A DNA stretch of 31,066 bases, from assembly GCF_003479425.1 (NCBI RefSeq), contig NZ_QUHC01000021.1:1-31066 (forward strand), given 5' to 3'. This document shows, in pieces, positions 7,172 through 14,795 of this stretch; the first letter of the stretch is position 1, and each line of letters begins with the position of its first letter. The notes under the pieces are model-generated. The model had not been told where the DNA came from, ran no database searches, and was given only the letters and a program-made list of their open reading frames with translations. The DNA comes from Odoribacter sp. AF15-53 (GTDB taxonomy: Bacteria > Bacteroidota > Bacteroidia > Bacteroidales > Marinifilaceae). The translations under genes were made by a program, and so were the position numbers.

Positions 7172-7220
7172 GCACTTCTTTTTCTTTCGGTGAGCCGTGG
7201 GCGGGAAAAGACAAAGAAGC
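7172..7220. repeat. TGAGCCG-loop palindrome, diverged copy 3
   Basis: Left arm GCACTTCTTTTTCTTTCGG and right arm CGGGAAAAGACAAAGAAGC flank the conserved TGAGCCG loop. Same design as 4300-4341 and 6168-6208, with different sequence in the arms but preserved pairing potential. Confidence 0.55.
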
Positions 7221-7443
7221 AAAAAGAAACCCTTTGACCCACCGGATTTTTAGCCAAGCTCCACACTCATTTTTTAGCAAACCTACGGGGAAAAACGGAC
7301 AAGTAGCAAGGCTGAACCTGACGGTTTTGCGCGCAATCTCCACACCTTCGGGTCGTATTCCACGCAAAAGCCTTGCATGAAGTCCGTTCTTTCCCCGTGC
7401 CCCAAAGCAAAAAATAAATGTTTCACTTTTAATTTTTTGCATT

Positions 7444-7887
7444 ATGAATACACTGTCTTTTCCTCAAATCACCGTAAGTTACAAGGACGCTGACGCATCC
7501 AAGAGAGTTAGAATCCACTCTTCCAAGGAGTCTTACGACATCCTCAAGACCTTCTACGAGGACTGTATGCAGCACCACGAGGAGTGCTGGGCGATGTACC
7601 TGAACGGCGCAGGCAGGCTGCTGGGCGTCTCGTGCGTCTCACGCAGCGGCATGAACAGCACGGTGGTGGACATACGCATCGTCCTCCAGACGGCTCTCGT
7701 CTCCCACGCCTCGGGAATCATCCTCTCGCACAACCACCCTTCCGGCTCGACCGTGGCGAGCACGCCGGACAACAACCTGACCAGCCAGTTGAAGAAAGGC
7801 TGCGAGGCAATCGGCATACAGCTTTTGGACCACATCATACTGACCGAGGACACCTACCTCAGCTACATGGACGAGGGGATGCTTTAA
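7444..7887 (+). CDS. RadC-like JAB/MPN domain protein
   Basis: This 147-residue protein is the JAMM (MPN+) half of the RadC/DUF2466 family, without the N-terminal helix-hairpin-helix region of chromosomal RadC. The metal site is intact: H96 and H98 in SHNHPSG and D109 in STPDNN, with E46 or E47 in the preceding helix as the likely catalytic acid. Short RadC-like proteins are common in Bacteroidetes conjugative elements and phages; their biochemical role is not known and the historic link to DNA repair is doubtful. The gene stands alone, 376 bp after the previous one, and ends in its own terminator, so it may be independently expressed. Confidence 0.88.
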   Translation: MNTLSFPQITVSYKDADASKRVRIHSSKESYDILKTFYEDCMQHHEECWAMYLNGAGRLLGVSCVSRSGMNSTVVDIRIVLQTALVSHASGIILSHNHPSGSTVASTPDNNLTSQLKKGCEAIGIQLLDHIILTEDTYLSYMDEGML

Positions 7888-7901
7888 GCGTCCCCTTTTT
7901 T
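7875..7901 (+). terminator. terminator overlapping the RadC-like stop codon
   Basis: Stem GGGGATGC (7875-7882) and GCGTCCCC (7888-7895) pairs completely if one G-U is allowed, with loop TTTAA containing the stop codon, followed by six T residues (7896-7901). It also marks the junction between the GC-rich module and the AT-rich cassette. Confidence 0.85.
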
Positions 7902-7986
7902 GTTCGCCAGCTACTTTACACTTCTTTTCTTTTAACGAGTGAAAAAATAATGTAAATTGAAATAAGAATAAATTTAGATCAACAAA

Positions 7987-8763
7987 TTACCTCTTCTGCA
8001 ATCTTATTCGCTCTCTTTTAATTAATTCCTTGAAATTTAATCCTGCATCAATACATAATTGCTTAAACTTATCCAATGTATAGATTTGGTTATTAGGAAT
8101 ATCCTTTAACCGGGTTCTATGAAATAAATTGAAATCTGTTAAAGACGTTTCTATATTAGGATTTTCCTGCAACATTTTCTCGAAATTTTTTCTTCTTTTT
8201 CTTTGTATATGATGCAATATTAATATACAATGCAAATCATTAATGCTATTTATATCAAAATTATATACAGCATACATTTGTTTTTCTATCTGAACAAATC
8301 GCATATTCTCTTTTATACAGCAATCATCATTATTGAAATGAATACAGAGTTTTAAAATAGAATTTCGAGAGGAACTAACATCTCTGGACATCCATAAGCT
8401 ATTTATTGAACCTATTTGAGAATCATCTATGAATATTCCATTACAGCCAGAAAATGTATCAATAATGGGTTTTATCAGGTTGTCTAAATCTCCAATTTTA
8501 TCTGACTCCTTTTTGCGCAAACATGAAAAGTACCAAAAAAATTCAAGATTGACATCATTGTATATAATCCATTTAATTTTTGCTAATTCCGCTTTTATTA
8601 CATTTTGCAGTTCCTCCTGAACATTCTTTTTAGACTGAAGTGTCGGAAACTTCTCAGAATCTATAATTAATGTAATACAGCTGTTTGCACAGCCTTCTAC
8701 TAAATATGGACTATCGTATGAACAATTATCAAATCCTATTTCCAATTTATAATCTTGTAACAT
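7987..8763 (-). CDS. RusA-like Holliday-junction-resolvase-fold nuclease
   Basis: A 258-residue protein whose residues 88-120 carry the RusA signature: D92-x-D94-N95-x-x-K98 followed by G-x-F-x-D113-D114-S-Q-I. In E. coli RusA the equivalent aspartates bind the catalytic metal and cleave four-way DNA junctions, and the conserved residues all appear present here. E. coli RusA is about 120 residues. This protein has about 90 extra residues at the C-terminus (170-258), basic and helical, which may recognise nucleic acid or a partner. The gene starts 18 bp after the stop of the trypsin-like protease gene on the same strand, so the two are almost certainly one operon. The base composition is AT-rich, unlike both flanks. 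RusA genes normally sit in prophages; pairing with a protease is unusual. Confidence 0.72.
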   Translation of the reverse strand: MLQDYKLEIGFDNCSYDSPYLVEGCANSCITLIIDSEKFPTLQSKKNVQEELQNVIKAELAKIKWIIYNDVNLEFFWYFSCLRKKESDKIGDLDNLIKPIIDTFSGCNGIFIDDSQIGSINSLWMSRDVSSSRNSILKLCIHFNNDDCCIKENMRFVQIEKQMYAVYNFDINSINDLHCILILHHIQRKRRKNFEKMLQENPNIETSLTDFNLFHRTRLKDIPNNQIYTLDKFKQLCIDAGLNFKELIKRERIRLQKR

Positions 8764-8781
8764 AACTGTAATAATTTCAAT

Positions 8782-9603
8782 TTACTGTATTTTGTTATCT
8801 AAATCGAGCTTTTCTATGGTTAAACTATAATCTAATAATTTAACAATCTCACTAATTGGTTTTATCCAAACAGCATGTCCTCCATCTTCTACTCTAAGTA
8901 ACATTCCTAATAATTTCCCTTCATTATTGAAAACAGGTGAACCACTCAATCCTGCCCATTGTTGATAATCTATTATTTGGGGGTATTTTAGATGAAACAA
9001 ATTATTTTCAGTTTCTATATATTTTAATCCACAATAGACAGCGTTTAATGGGGAAAAACGAATACCATTCTGATGTACTTTCAAAATAGTACCAGTAATT
9101 ACATATAATTCATCTTTAGAAGGATGTTCAAGAAACAGCTCTGTGGTTATAAATCCTTTGGGTTCTCCTGCTGACACAATTATCTCATTCTCTATACGAA
9201 GTTCTATTGTAACACATGCTTCTAACTCCTCATCTACTTTACAAAAAGCTACATCAACTAATTCTGGAAATACTAAATCATCTTTTGATTTTGGTATTTG
9301 ATATTTTGTAAAATCATATATTCCCCCAAGAGGAACAACTAATGAAGCATAACATTCCATATCATTTTTACATTGTAACACACCTACAACATTATCTTCT
9401 ACATTCCTTTCATCAGCCTCAAAATGTTCTCCATGAATAACATGATCTGCTGTTATAAAAAATTTATAGCCTTTATATTGTACAACAAATCCACAACCAC
9501 AATATGTAAAATTAGCAAAATCTGTACTTTGGGGAGGTGCAACTACTACTTGATGATTTTTACTCCAAATAGAATTGAAATAATTTTTAATATCTTTATT
9601 CAT
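8782..9603 (-). CDS. trypsin-like serine protease
   Basis: A 273-residue protein with the chymotrypsin/trypsin catalytic triad readable in order: H54 in ITADHVIH, D117 in ELVDVAF, and S220 in GLSGSP, the equivalent of GDSGGP. A final strand (GMLLRVEDGGHAVWIKPISEI) matches the end of the fold. No signal peptide or membrane helix is seen, so it probably acts in the cytoplasm; periplasmic housekeeping proteases (DegP type) have signal peptides and PDZ domains, both missing here. The ATG at 9603 was chosen over an upstream TTG at 9642. A TATCTTTG element lies about 95 bases upstream. Cytoplasmic trypsin-like proteases occur as effectors in bacterial conflict systems, so a defence role with the RusA-like partner is plausible but unproven. 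Confidence 0.82.
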   Translation of the reverse strand: MNKDIKNYFNSIWSKNHQVVVAPPQSTDFANFTYCGCGFVVQYKGYKFFITADHVIHGEHFEADERNVEDNVVGVLQCKNDMECYASLVVPLGGIYDFTKYQIPKSKDDLVFPELVDVAFCKVDEELEACVTIELRIENEIIVSAGEPKGFITTELFLEHPSKDELYVITGTILKVHQNGIRFSPLNAVYCGLKYIETENNLFHLKYPQIIDYQQWAGLSGSPVFNNEGKLLGMLLRVEDGGHAVWIKPISEIVKLLDYSLTIEKLDLDNKIQ

Positions 9604-9694
9604 ACAACTAAATTCTTTATATAATACAGCCTTGACATACAATCACAATTAATTTCATTTTGAGACAGTTACCGTTTAGATATTCCGTCTTTTG

Positions 9695-9702
9695 CAAAGA
9701 TA
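9695..9702 (-). promoter_or_regulatory. candidate promoter of the protease-nuclease cassette
   Basis: Minus strand reads TATCTTTG followed by CAAAAG, an exact match to the Bacteroidota -7 consensus TAnnTTTG. It is located in the AT-rich gap upstream of the protease gene, giving a leader of about 85 bases. The -33 region has only a weak match. It lies after the terminator at 9777-9800, so the cassette appears transcriptionally separate from the tra operon. Confidence 0.5.
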
Positions 9703-9776
9703 ATAAAGGTATATGTATTTCCATAATTAAGTCCTGCTTATTTCGATTAAACATCTATTAGTTCTAAAATAATAGG

Positions 9777-9800
9777 AAAAGCATCCCAAAGGATGCTTTT
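9777..9800 (-). terminator. tra operon terminator
   Basis: Perfect 10-bp inverted repeat AAAAGCATCC - CAAA - GGATGCTTTT. Read on the minus strand it lies 26 bases beyond the last tra-operon stop codon and ends in a run of T, then CCTATTATTTT. The symmetric arms make it potentially bidirectional. Confidence 0.85.
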
Positions 9801-9826
9801 CCATTTCGTCTGCTGCACAGCTCACG

Positions 9827-10675
9827 CTACATCTTCAATCCCCGTTTCCGCTCCTGCCGGATGTCGGAGAAGGAGAACTTCCCCGTCTCCTTGTCGAACT
9901 TCACCGACTTGTCCTTCTGCACGCCGTCCGGCGTCTCCATCCGTTTCACATTCAGCGGTTTCCCGTTGTAGAAGTCCGTCATTTGCCGGTAGCTGAACTT
10001 TTCCCCCGTCAGGCTTTCCATCAGGCTGTTCAGCGTATATACGCTGTCTTGGTTATGCACGCTCTCCGGCACGAACTCCGGGTGATTCCTCACCCAGTCC
10101 GGGTACAGCGTCTTCGCCATCAGGCAGACCTCCGGCGAGCGTTCCGCCCACGGGATCATCATCAGCGACTCCCGGCTGTGGGCGGCGCACCTGACATACA
10201 CATCGGGCGTGAGCAGGCTTTTCGGCACTCCGCCACGCCCGACGGCGGACATCCCCGACGTTTCCACCGCCACCCGCACCCGCTCCGGCGTTTGCAGGTG
10301 TACGGGCAGGATGCTGATGCACCTGCCGTCCAGCGGCAGCAGGAAGTCCGCCATTTCGCCGTTCATCACCTCCGGGCGGATAGCCACCGCCACCCCGTAG
10401 AGTTCTTCCGGGTTGTTCTCCCGGCACTCCTTCAGCACCTCCATGCACACCTCCGGGGACGGGATATGCTGGACCAGCCCCCGGTGGAAGTCGTTCCCGA
10501 ACCCCGCTTCCGTTTCCAGCGCCTTCCGGCACAGTTCCGGCGTCTTCATCTCCTCGGGCACGTTCTCCAACTGCCAGCCGTCCTCTTCAACGGCGGCACG
10601 GCAGACCTCCGCCGTGCGGTCGTGCCTGCATATCATCTCCAGAGGCACCTGATACATTCTTTCTTCTCGTTCCAT
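9827..10675 (-). CDS. DUF4116-like repeat protein, last gene of the tra operon
   Basis: A 282-residue protein made of imperfect repeats of about 25-45 residues with the pattern TPELCRKAL ... VP/IP, for example AEVCRAAVEEDGWQLENVPEEM, TPELCRKALE, SPEVCMEVLK, TPERVRVAVE, TPDVYVRCAA and SPEVCLMAK. This resembles DUF4116-type helical repeats, which probably form a solenoid for protein binding. The C-terminal 70 residues (NQDSVYTLNSLMESLTGEKF onward) are different and end in basic residues. There is no signal peptide. The ATG at 10675 is chosen; a second ATG at 10657 (with AGAAGAAAGA before it) is equally possible. It starts 31 bp after the preceding gene and ends just before the operon terminator. 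Function unknown. Confidence 0.75.
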   Translation of the reverse strand: MEREERMYQVPLEMICRHDRTAEVCRAAVEEDGWQLENVPEEMKTPELCRKALETEAGFGNDFHRGLVQHIPSPEVCMEVLKECRENNPEELYGVAVAIRPEVMNGEMADFLLPLDGRCISILPVHLQTPERVRVAVETSGMSAVGRGGVPKSLLTPDVYVRCAAHSRESLMMIPWAERSPEVCLMAKTLYPDWVRNHPEFVPESVHNQDSVYTLNSLMESLTGEKFSYRQMTDFYNGKPLNVKRMETPDGVQKDKSVKFDKETGKFSFSDIRQERKRGLKM

Positions 10676-10706
10676 GTTTTTACATTTTTTCTTGTTATAA
10701 ACCCCT

Positions 10707-11363
10707 TTAAACATCCACCGACAACACGCACATCCATCCGCCGCTCTCCTCGTCCGGCGTCCAGCACCTCGCCCGGACATGGCAATAGCCTTCATTCTCT
10801 ATCCACTCCAGCAGGCTTTCCGCTTCATCGCATTCCGTTTCCGCCAGCAGTTTTTTATCCGCCTCCGAGAGCAGCGACTTTATGTTCACGAACTCACGTA
10901 CCTCCGGGTATTGCGGCAGCGTGTCCGGCACGTCGATATGCACAAAGTATTTCCGGAAATAAAACCGGATTTTCCCGCTTTTCCGTTCCACGCCCCGGGC
11001 TGGACAAGGTGGCGGCACTTCTGTTTTCATCCGCCTTCCGGCATCGTGCACACGGTATCTTTGCAGCGTCAGCGTGCAGCACGGTGTCCCGTCCCTGCGC
11101 AGGTGAAATCCCCGTTCCGTCACCCGGAACAGCTCGTGCTCCACGACCCGGCGCATGGTCCGGCAGTCGTCCTTCATGTCTTCCCAGACCTCCCCGGCGG
11201 AAACCGTCTCCAGCATGGCGAGCGTTTTCTCCGACAGCAGGTTTTCCGGACATATATTGTCCCCCGCTTGTGGAAGGACAATGTCCGTCCGCCACTTCGA
11301 GGCATGCAGGGCTTCGGAAAATTCCGGTATGTCGAGGTATAGAACCAGATCATTCCGTTCCAT
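10707..11363 (-). CDS. hypothetical protein of the distal tra operon
   Basis: I do not recognise this 218-residue protein. It is soluble, with no signal peptide, and has a mixture of helices and strands plus several cysteines (C38, C67, C95, C120, C176, C192, C198, C210 approximately). The ATG at 11363 was chosen because it overlaps the TraQ-like stop by 14 bp, typical of tight operon packing. The open frame extends upstream to 11519, but that part is the antisense-type shadow of the previous gene. Position at the tail of the operon, after the structural tra genes, suggests an accessory or regulatory role rather than a core channel part. Confidence 0.65.
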   Translation of the reverse strand: MERNDLVLYLDIPEFSEALHASKWRTDIVLPQAGDNICPENLLSEKTLAMLETVSAGEVWEDMKDDCRTMRRVVEHELFRVTERGFHLRRDGTPCCTLTLQRYRVHDAGRRMKTEVPPPCPARGVERKSGKIRFYFRKYFVHIDVPDTLPQYPEVREFVNIKSLLSEADKKLLAETECDEAESLLEWIENEGYCHVRARCWTPDEESGGWMCVLSVDV

Positions 11364-11799
11364 ACCCGTCCTCCTTGTCGTTGTCCGCATTGAAGTCGAA
11401 CTCCAGCTCGACCACCTGACCGTCCGAGTCCTCCACCCAGACGGTGAAGCCGCTCTGCTCGTCCGACAGCGGGGTGTAATAGAGCCGGAACGTCTCTTTC
11501 TCCAGCGGGTAGCGGTCATTGGGCAGCAACGCCGTGCCGTCGTCCAGTTTGAGCGTGCCTTCCCCGTCGAAGAGGAACCAGCGGATCGTGTACCGGGTGT
11601 CCTCCCAGCGTCCTTCCCGTTTCAGCTCGCACCGTATCTCCGCCGTCTCGTTCACTTTCAGCTCCTTCGGGACGGGCATCGTCTCCACCGTGAACGGGTA
11701 TTTCGTCTGAATATCCAGCCCGTCATTACAGGCTGCGACCAGCACGAGGGCGGCCACAATGTAGCAGCCCGTGAGTATTTTATAAATCATTGTCCTCAT
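11350..11799 (-). CDS. traQ: TraQ-like lipoprotein (DUF3872)
   Basis: A 149-residue protein with a lipoprotein signal: MRTMIYK, a hydrophobic stretch, then LVAAC with the cysteine at about residue 24. The mature part (KYPFTVETMPVPKELKVNE onward) is beta-rich and fits the DUF3872 proteins found at the traQ position in CTnDOT-like elements. It is expected to be anchored in an envelope membrane. The two ATG codons at 11799 and 11790 are both possible starts; the first is listed. It lies 24 bp after traO and overlaps the following unknown gene by 14 bp. The exact role in conjugation is not known. Confidence 0.8.
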   Translation of the reverse strand: MRTMIYKILTGCYIVAALVLVAACNDGLDIQTKYPFTVETMPVPKELKVNETAEIRCELKREGRWEDTRYTIRWFLFDGEGTLKLDDGTALLPNDRYPLEKETFRLYYTPLSDEQSGFTVWVEDSDGQVVELEFDFNADNDKEDGYGTE

Positions 11800-11823
11800 A
11801 TATACATTATTATAATATAGCAG

Positions 11824-12405
11824 TTATCGAATCATAAAACGTATTCCCACGCCGACCTGCGTGTGGAACTTCCCGCAGTCGCCGCCGAACAGCACCCGTT
11901 GGCGACCGTTTACCAGCAAGACAATCTTGTCCGTCACGTAGGCGGACAGCTCCAGCGTCAGCGCACCCCCATAGATGAAATTGTCCTCATCCGTGAGCCG
12001 GGAGCCGTCCGGCAGCAGGCTCTCGCCCCAGTTCACCGTCTCGTACCCGGCAAGGGCGGACAGCCCCAGTGCGGCGAAGAACGTCTTCTTCCGGTCTGAC
12101 AGGAAGTTCAGGTAATAGCCGCCCTCGCCCGTGAACTGGCTCGCCGGATAGAGGCAGTCCCGGTAGCCGTACCGCTTCTCCAAGTATTCCGCACCGACCA
12201 CCCAATGGTGGGCGTTCTTCGTGTAGGTGCTCACCGCTATCCCGGCGTGGTAGCCGAAGCCGTCGCCGTTTTTCCAGCGCATGTTGTCCGACAGCCCGCC
12301 CGTGAGCTGTATGCCCCTCATTCCGGGCAGGCACCGTTGGGCGTGTGCCTGGTTCACATGCAGGCACACCCCGAAAAGCAGGATAATGAACAGTAACCTT
12401 TTCAT
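11824..12405 (-). CDS. traO: conjugative transposon protein TraO
   Basis: A 193-residue protein with a signal peptide cleaved near AHA-Q (residue 22-23), followed by alternating amphipathic strands with Gly and aromatic residues. It ends in IRFMIR, consistent with an outer-membrane beta-barrel. This matches TraO of the Bacteroidetes conjugation apparatus, probably an outer-membrane component of the transfer channel. The gene begins 3 bp after the traN stop and is followed 24 bp later by the TraQ-like lipoprotein gene, the standard order. Nothing unusual is seen in length or composition. Confidence 0.87.
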   Translation of the reverse strand: MKRLLFIILLFGVCLHVNQAHAQRCLPGMRGIQLTGGLSDNMRWKNGDGFGYHAGIAVSTYTKNAHHWVVGAEYLEKRYGYRDCLYPASQFTGEGGYYLNFLSDRKKTFFAALGLSALAGYETVNWGESLLPDGSRLTDEDNFIYGGALTLELSAYVTDKIVLLVNGRQRVLFGGDCGKFHTQVGVGIRFMIR

Positions 12406-12408
12406 CGC

Positions 12409-13347
12409 TTACTTGATTTTCAGTTCGTTAATCTGTCTTGCCGCCACGAGGTCGGCGTTCTCCACCCGGATGGTCTGGTGCCTGCCGCCGTCCTTCTCGA
12501 ACAGCTCGATGACCAGCAGCTTGTCGTCCGGTATGGTGAACTGCGGGACGGCATACACCGTGCGCACGTCGCTTTTCCCCTCCGTCACCAGCACCTCGTT
12601 GTAGCTGCGCACCGGATCGATCACCCGCTCCTGAATGGCGGTGCGCTTCGGCACTTTCTTGTCCACGATCTTGAACCGGATAAAGTCCGTCCGGAAAGCC
12701 ACGTTCGACCTGTTCCTCGTTTCCGTGTGGAAATAGAACAGCCCGTTGTGCGAGTGGACGGATTTCAGGAGGAACTGCACCCCGAAGCGTTTGCAGCCCA
12801 AGTGCCGGATCTCCCGCCTGTCCTCCTTGTAGATGCTCTGCATGATCAGCTTCACCAAGAGCGGGCTTTCGCCCGCCAGCTCACGGAAATGGATGTTCAT
12901 GCGGGTATGCGAAAAGTCCGTCGTGTCCCCGTTCTCCAAAAAATCCTTCATCTCGATGTTCAGCATCTCCGGCTCATGCGCATACCGGGCATTGAACGAA
13001 TAGAAGCTCCCGTCCTCGCAGATGACGGAAAAGTTCGTTTCCCCCGGAAACCCCTCGGTCGTCGCCTTCACCCGGATCACGTTCTCCGCACCGTCCGCTT
13101 TCCCGGCGATAATCCGGTCGCTTCCCAAATCCACGTACCGCACCGCCGAGGGGAAGATGATATGCACCGTCTTGGCGAACGTCACCTGCACCCCGTGGGG
13201 CGTAACCATCTGCCGGTAGGGTAGCTTCCGTGTAATCCCCTGATACAGGTCGTTGCCCGTGGTCCGCTGTATCGTGTCGTTCACCTGTGCGTTCGCACCC
13301 GTCACCATGCCCACAAGCAGGGCGACCCATCCAAAAATCTTTTTCAT
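12409..13347 (-). CDS. traN: conjugative transposon protein TraN (DUF4138)
   Basis: A 312-residue protein with a clear signal peptide (MKKIFGWVALLVGMVTGANAQ, cleavage after residue 20) and a beta-rich mature region including the TVHIIFPSAVRYVDLGSD segment characteristic of TraN. In the Bacteroidetes (MPF-B) type IV system it is an envelope component, comparable in position to VirB9-type outer-membrane-core proteins; that comparison is from knowledge of the family, not from sequence seen here. The ATG at 13347 gives the intact signal peptide. It lies 36 bp after traM and 3 bp before traO. Confidence 0.9.
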   Translation of the reverse strand: MKKIFGWVALLVGMVTGANAQVNDTIQRTTGNDLYQGITRKLPYRQMVTPHGVQVTFAKTVHIIFPSAVRYVDLGSDRIIAGKADGAENVIRVKATTEGFPGETNFSVICEDGSFYSFNARYAHEPEMLNIEMKDFLENGDTTDFSHTRMNIHFRELAGESPLLVKLIMQSIYKEDRREIRHLGCKRFGVQFLLKSVHSHNGLFYFHTETRNRSNVAFRTDFIRFKIVDKKVPKRTAIQERVIDPVRSYNEVLVTEGKSDVRTVYAVPQFTIPDDKLLVIELFEKDGGRHQTIRVENADLVAARQINELKIK

Positions 13348-13383
13348 TGTCTTTACTTTTTAATGGTTTTATAATTTGTTGAT

Positions 13384-14775
13384 TTATTGTTGTTTGGCGT
13401 AGAGCATCAGCGGATCACCCGCTTTCAGGTGCACCTTTACCGTGCGGAACTTCTTGGCGAGGTACTGGCTGCCGCCCTGCATCAGTCCACGGGTGATGTC
13501 CATCGCCACCTGTTGCCCGGCGCTCCGTGCGAACGAGATGCTCGTTCCCAGCCCGCCGCCGATGTTCGCCATCGCCTCCTTTGCCGCTTCCCGCTCCAGT
13601 GAGGTTTCTATGCACAGTCCTTTCATTCCCTCGTTGTCATAGACCGCCAATTCCACCGGCAATATGTTACCTTGGTACTGGACGGACGATACCGTGATGT
13701 CGAGCCGTTCCCCCTGCACCTTGCCTGTACCGGATACCACCGTATTGCGTGGGATAATCAGGTTTCCCGCCTGCAACGGTTCGAGCAGCCGGAGCTTCAC
13801 CTGCTGACCGTCCATAACCGTCTGGTCTTGGTGGATGCAGGCGGCTATCGTGTTCTTCCCGAGGGCGTACCCGCTACCCACCGCCGTGTTGAAGCCGTAG
13901 TTCCTCGGCTGGCTGTACCGCCGCATGAACTCCGCATCGCTTAGGGGCTGTCGCAGCCCCGATACCGTCCGCTCCCGTGCCGCCTGCACCGCCACGGCGG
14001 GCTGTCCCAGACCGTTGCCGCCCTGCCCGGTGGCGGGTGCCTGCACGGTTGCGCCGTCCTGCCCGTTCTGCCCCATGTACTTGGCGGCAAGCTCGTAGCT
14101 CTTCTCCATCAGTGCCACCTGATCGTCGATTCCGCCCGCCTGCCGTTCCCTTTCTTCCAGTTTGGCGGTCAGCTCCTCCACCTGCCTTTTCAGCTCCTCC
14201 TTTTCCCCGTCCACCTTCGGCTCCTCGTAGAACGAGCCGAGTTTCCGGTTGATGTCCCGGTAGGCGGCGACGGAGGAGCGGCCGCCGCCGTTGCCCGAGT
14301 AGTCCCTGAACGGTTCCCGTTCCGGCTCGCTGTCCGGCAGTTCCATTTCCACCCTGTCCGCATCGCTCTCTTCGGAGAAGGCGAAGTCCTCCAGCGAGCG
14401 CACCTTCTCCGCCTGCCGCCTTTCCGCCTGCGCCTGCTCGTAGGCTTTCCGCTTGTCGCCGATGATCCCGTCGTTCTCCGGCAGGGGGATGTCGGCGTTG
14501 AACGCCCCCACGGTGTCCCGGTTCACGTCCCGCTCTTCCGAAGGTGCGAATATCAGCCACATCGAGCCGAGGAACAGCAAGCCCATCAGCGGATATACCA
14601 TCAGCTTCTTCCGTTGCTGCAACTGTTTCGGGGTGAGCGGCTTGGCAGTCTTCTTCTCCTTTTTCCCGCCGCCCTTGTCCTCCTTCTTTCCGTTCCCCGT
14701 CTCCGGGGCTGCGGCATCCGCCACCGTCACGTGCTGCGTTGCCGTTGCTTTTTCTTGGTTCTGTTCTTCCATCAT
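13384..14775 (-). CDS. traM: conjugative transposon protein TraM
   Basis: A 463-residue inner-membrane-anchored protein. The N-terminus (1-57) is cytoplasmic, charged and low-complexity, followed by one membrane helix (about 58-77, VYPLMGLLFLGSMWLIF). A long disordered/coiled periplasmic region comes next (coiled coil near 190-213, ELKRQVEELTAKLEERE), then a C-terminal beta domain (about 300-450) with SGTGKVQGERLDITVSS, resembling the VirB10-type C-terminal domain. This layout is that of TraM in Bacteroidetes elements, spanning inner membrane to outer channel. Tandem ATGs at 14775 and 14772 leave a one-codon ambiguity. The gene lies 20 bp after the 400-aa gene. Confidence 0.9.
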   Translation of the reverse strand: MMEEQNQEKATATQHVTVADAAAPETGNGKKEDKGGGKKEKKTAKPLTPKQLQQRKKLMVYPLMGLLFLGSMWLIFAPSEERDVNRDTVGAFNADIPLPENDGIIGDKRKAYEQAQAERRQAEKVRSLEDFAFSEESDADRVEMELPDSEPEREPFRDYSGNGGGRSSVAAYRDINRKLGSFYEEPKVDGEKEELKRQVEELTAKLEERERQAGGIDDQVALMEKSYELAAKYMGQNGQDGATVQAPATGQGGNGLGQPAVAVQAARERTVSGLRQPLSDAEFMRRYSQPRNYGFNTAVGSGYALGKNTIAACIHQDQTVMDGQQVKLRLLEPLQAGNLIIPRNTVVSGTGKVQGERLDITVSSVQYQGNILPVELAVYDNEGMKGLCIETSLEREAAKEAMANIGGGLGTSISFARSAGQQVAMDITRGLMQGGSQYLAKKFRTVKVHLKAGDPLMLYAKQQ

Positions 14776-14795
14776 GTCAAAAATTTATGGTTGTC

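Larger units (their letters stand above)
7068..7443. other. 376-bp intergenic region
   Basis: Contains the terminator at 7095-7134, then a diverged TGAGCCG-loop palindrome (7172-7220). After it comes a stretch without any convincing gene leading to the RadC-like gene at 7444. The last 40 bases become AT-rich, as expected for a promoter/leader, but no exact TAnnTTTG box was found. Confidence 0.55.

Noticed and set aside
9983..11419. 478-codon plus-strand frame across the distal tra genes
   Set aside because: Spans several well-supported minus-strand genes and has an Arg/Pro/His-rich composition typical of antisense frames.
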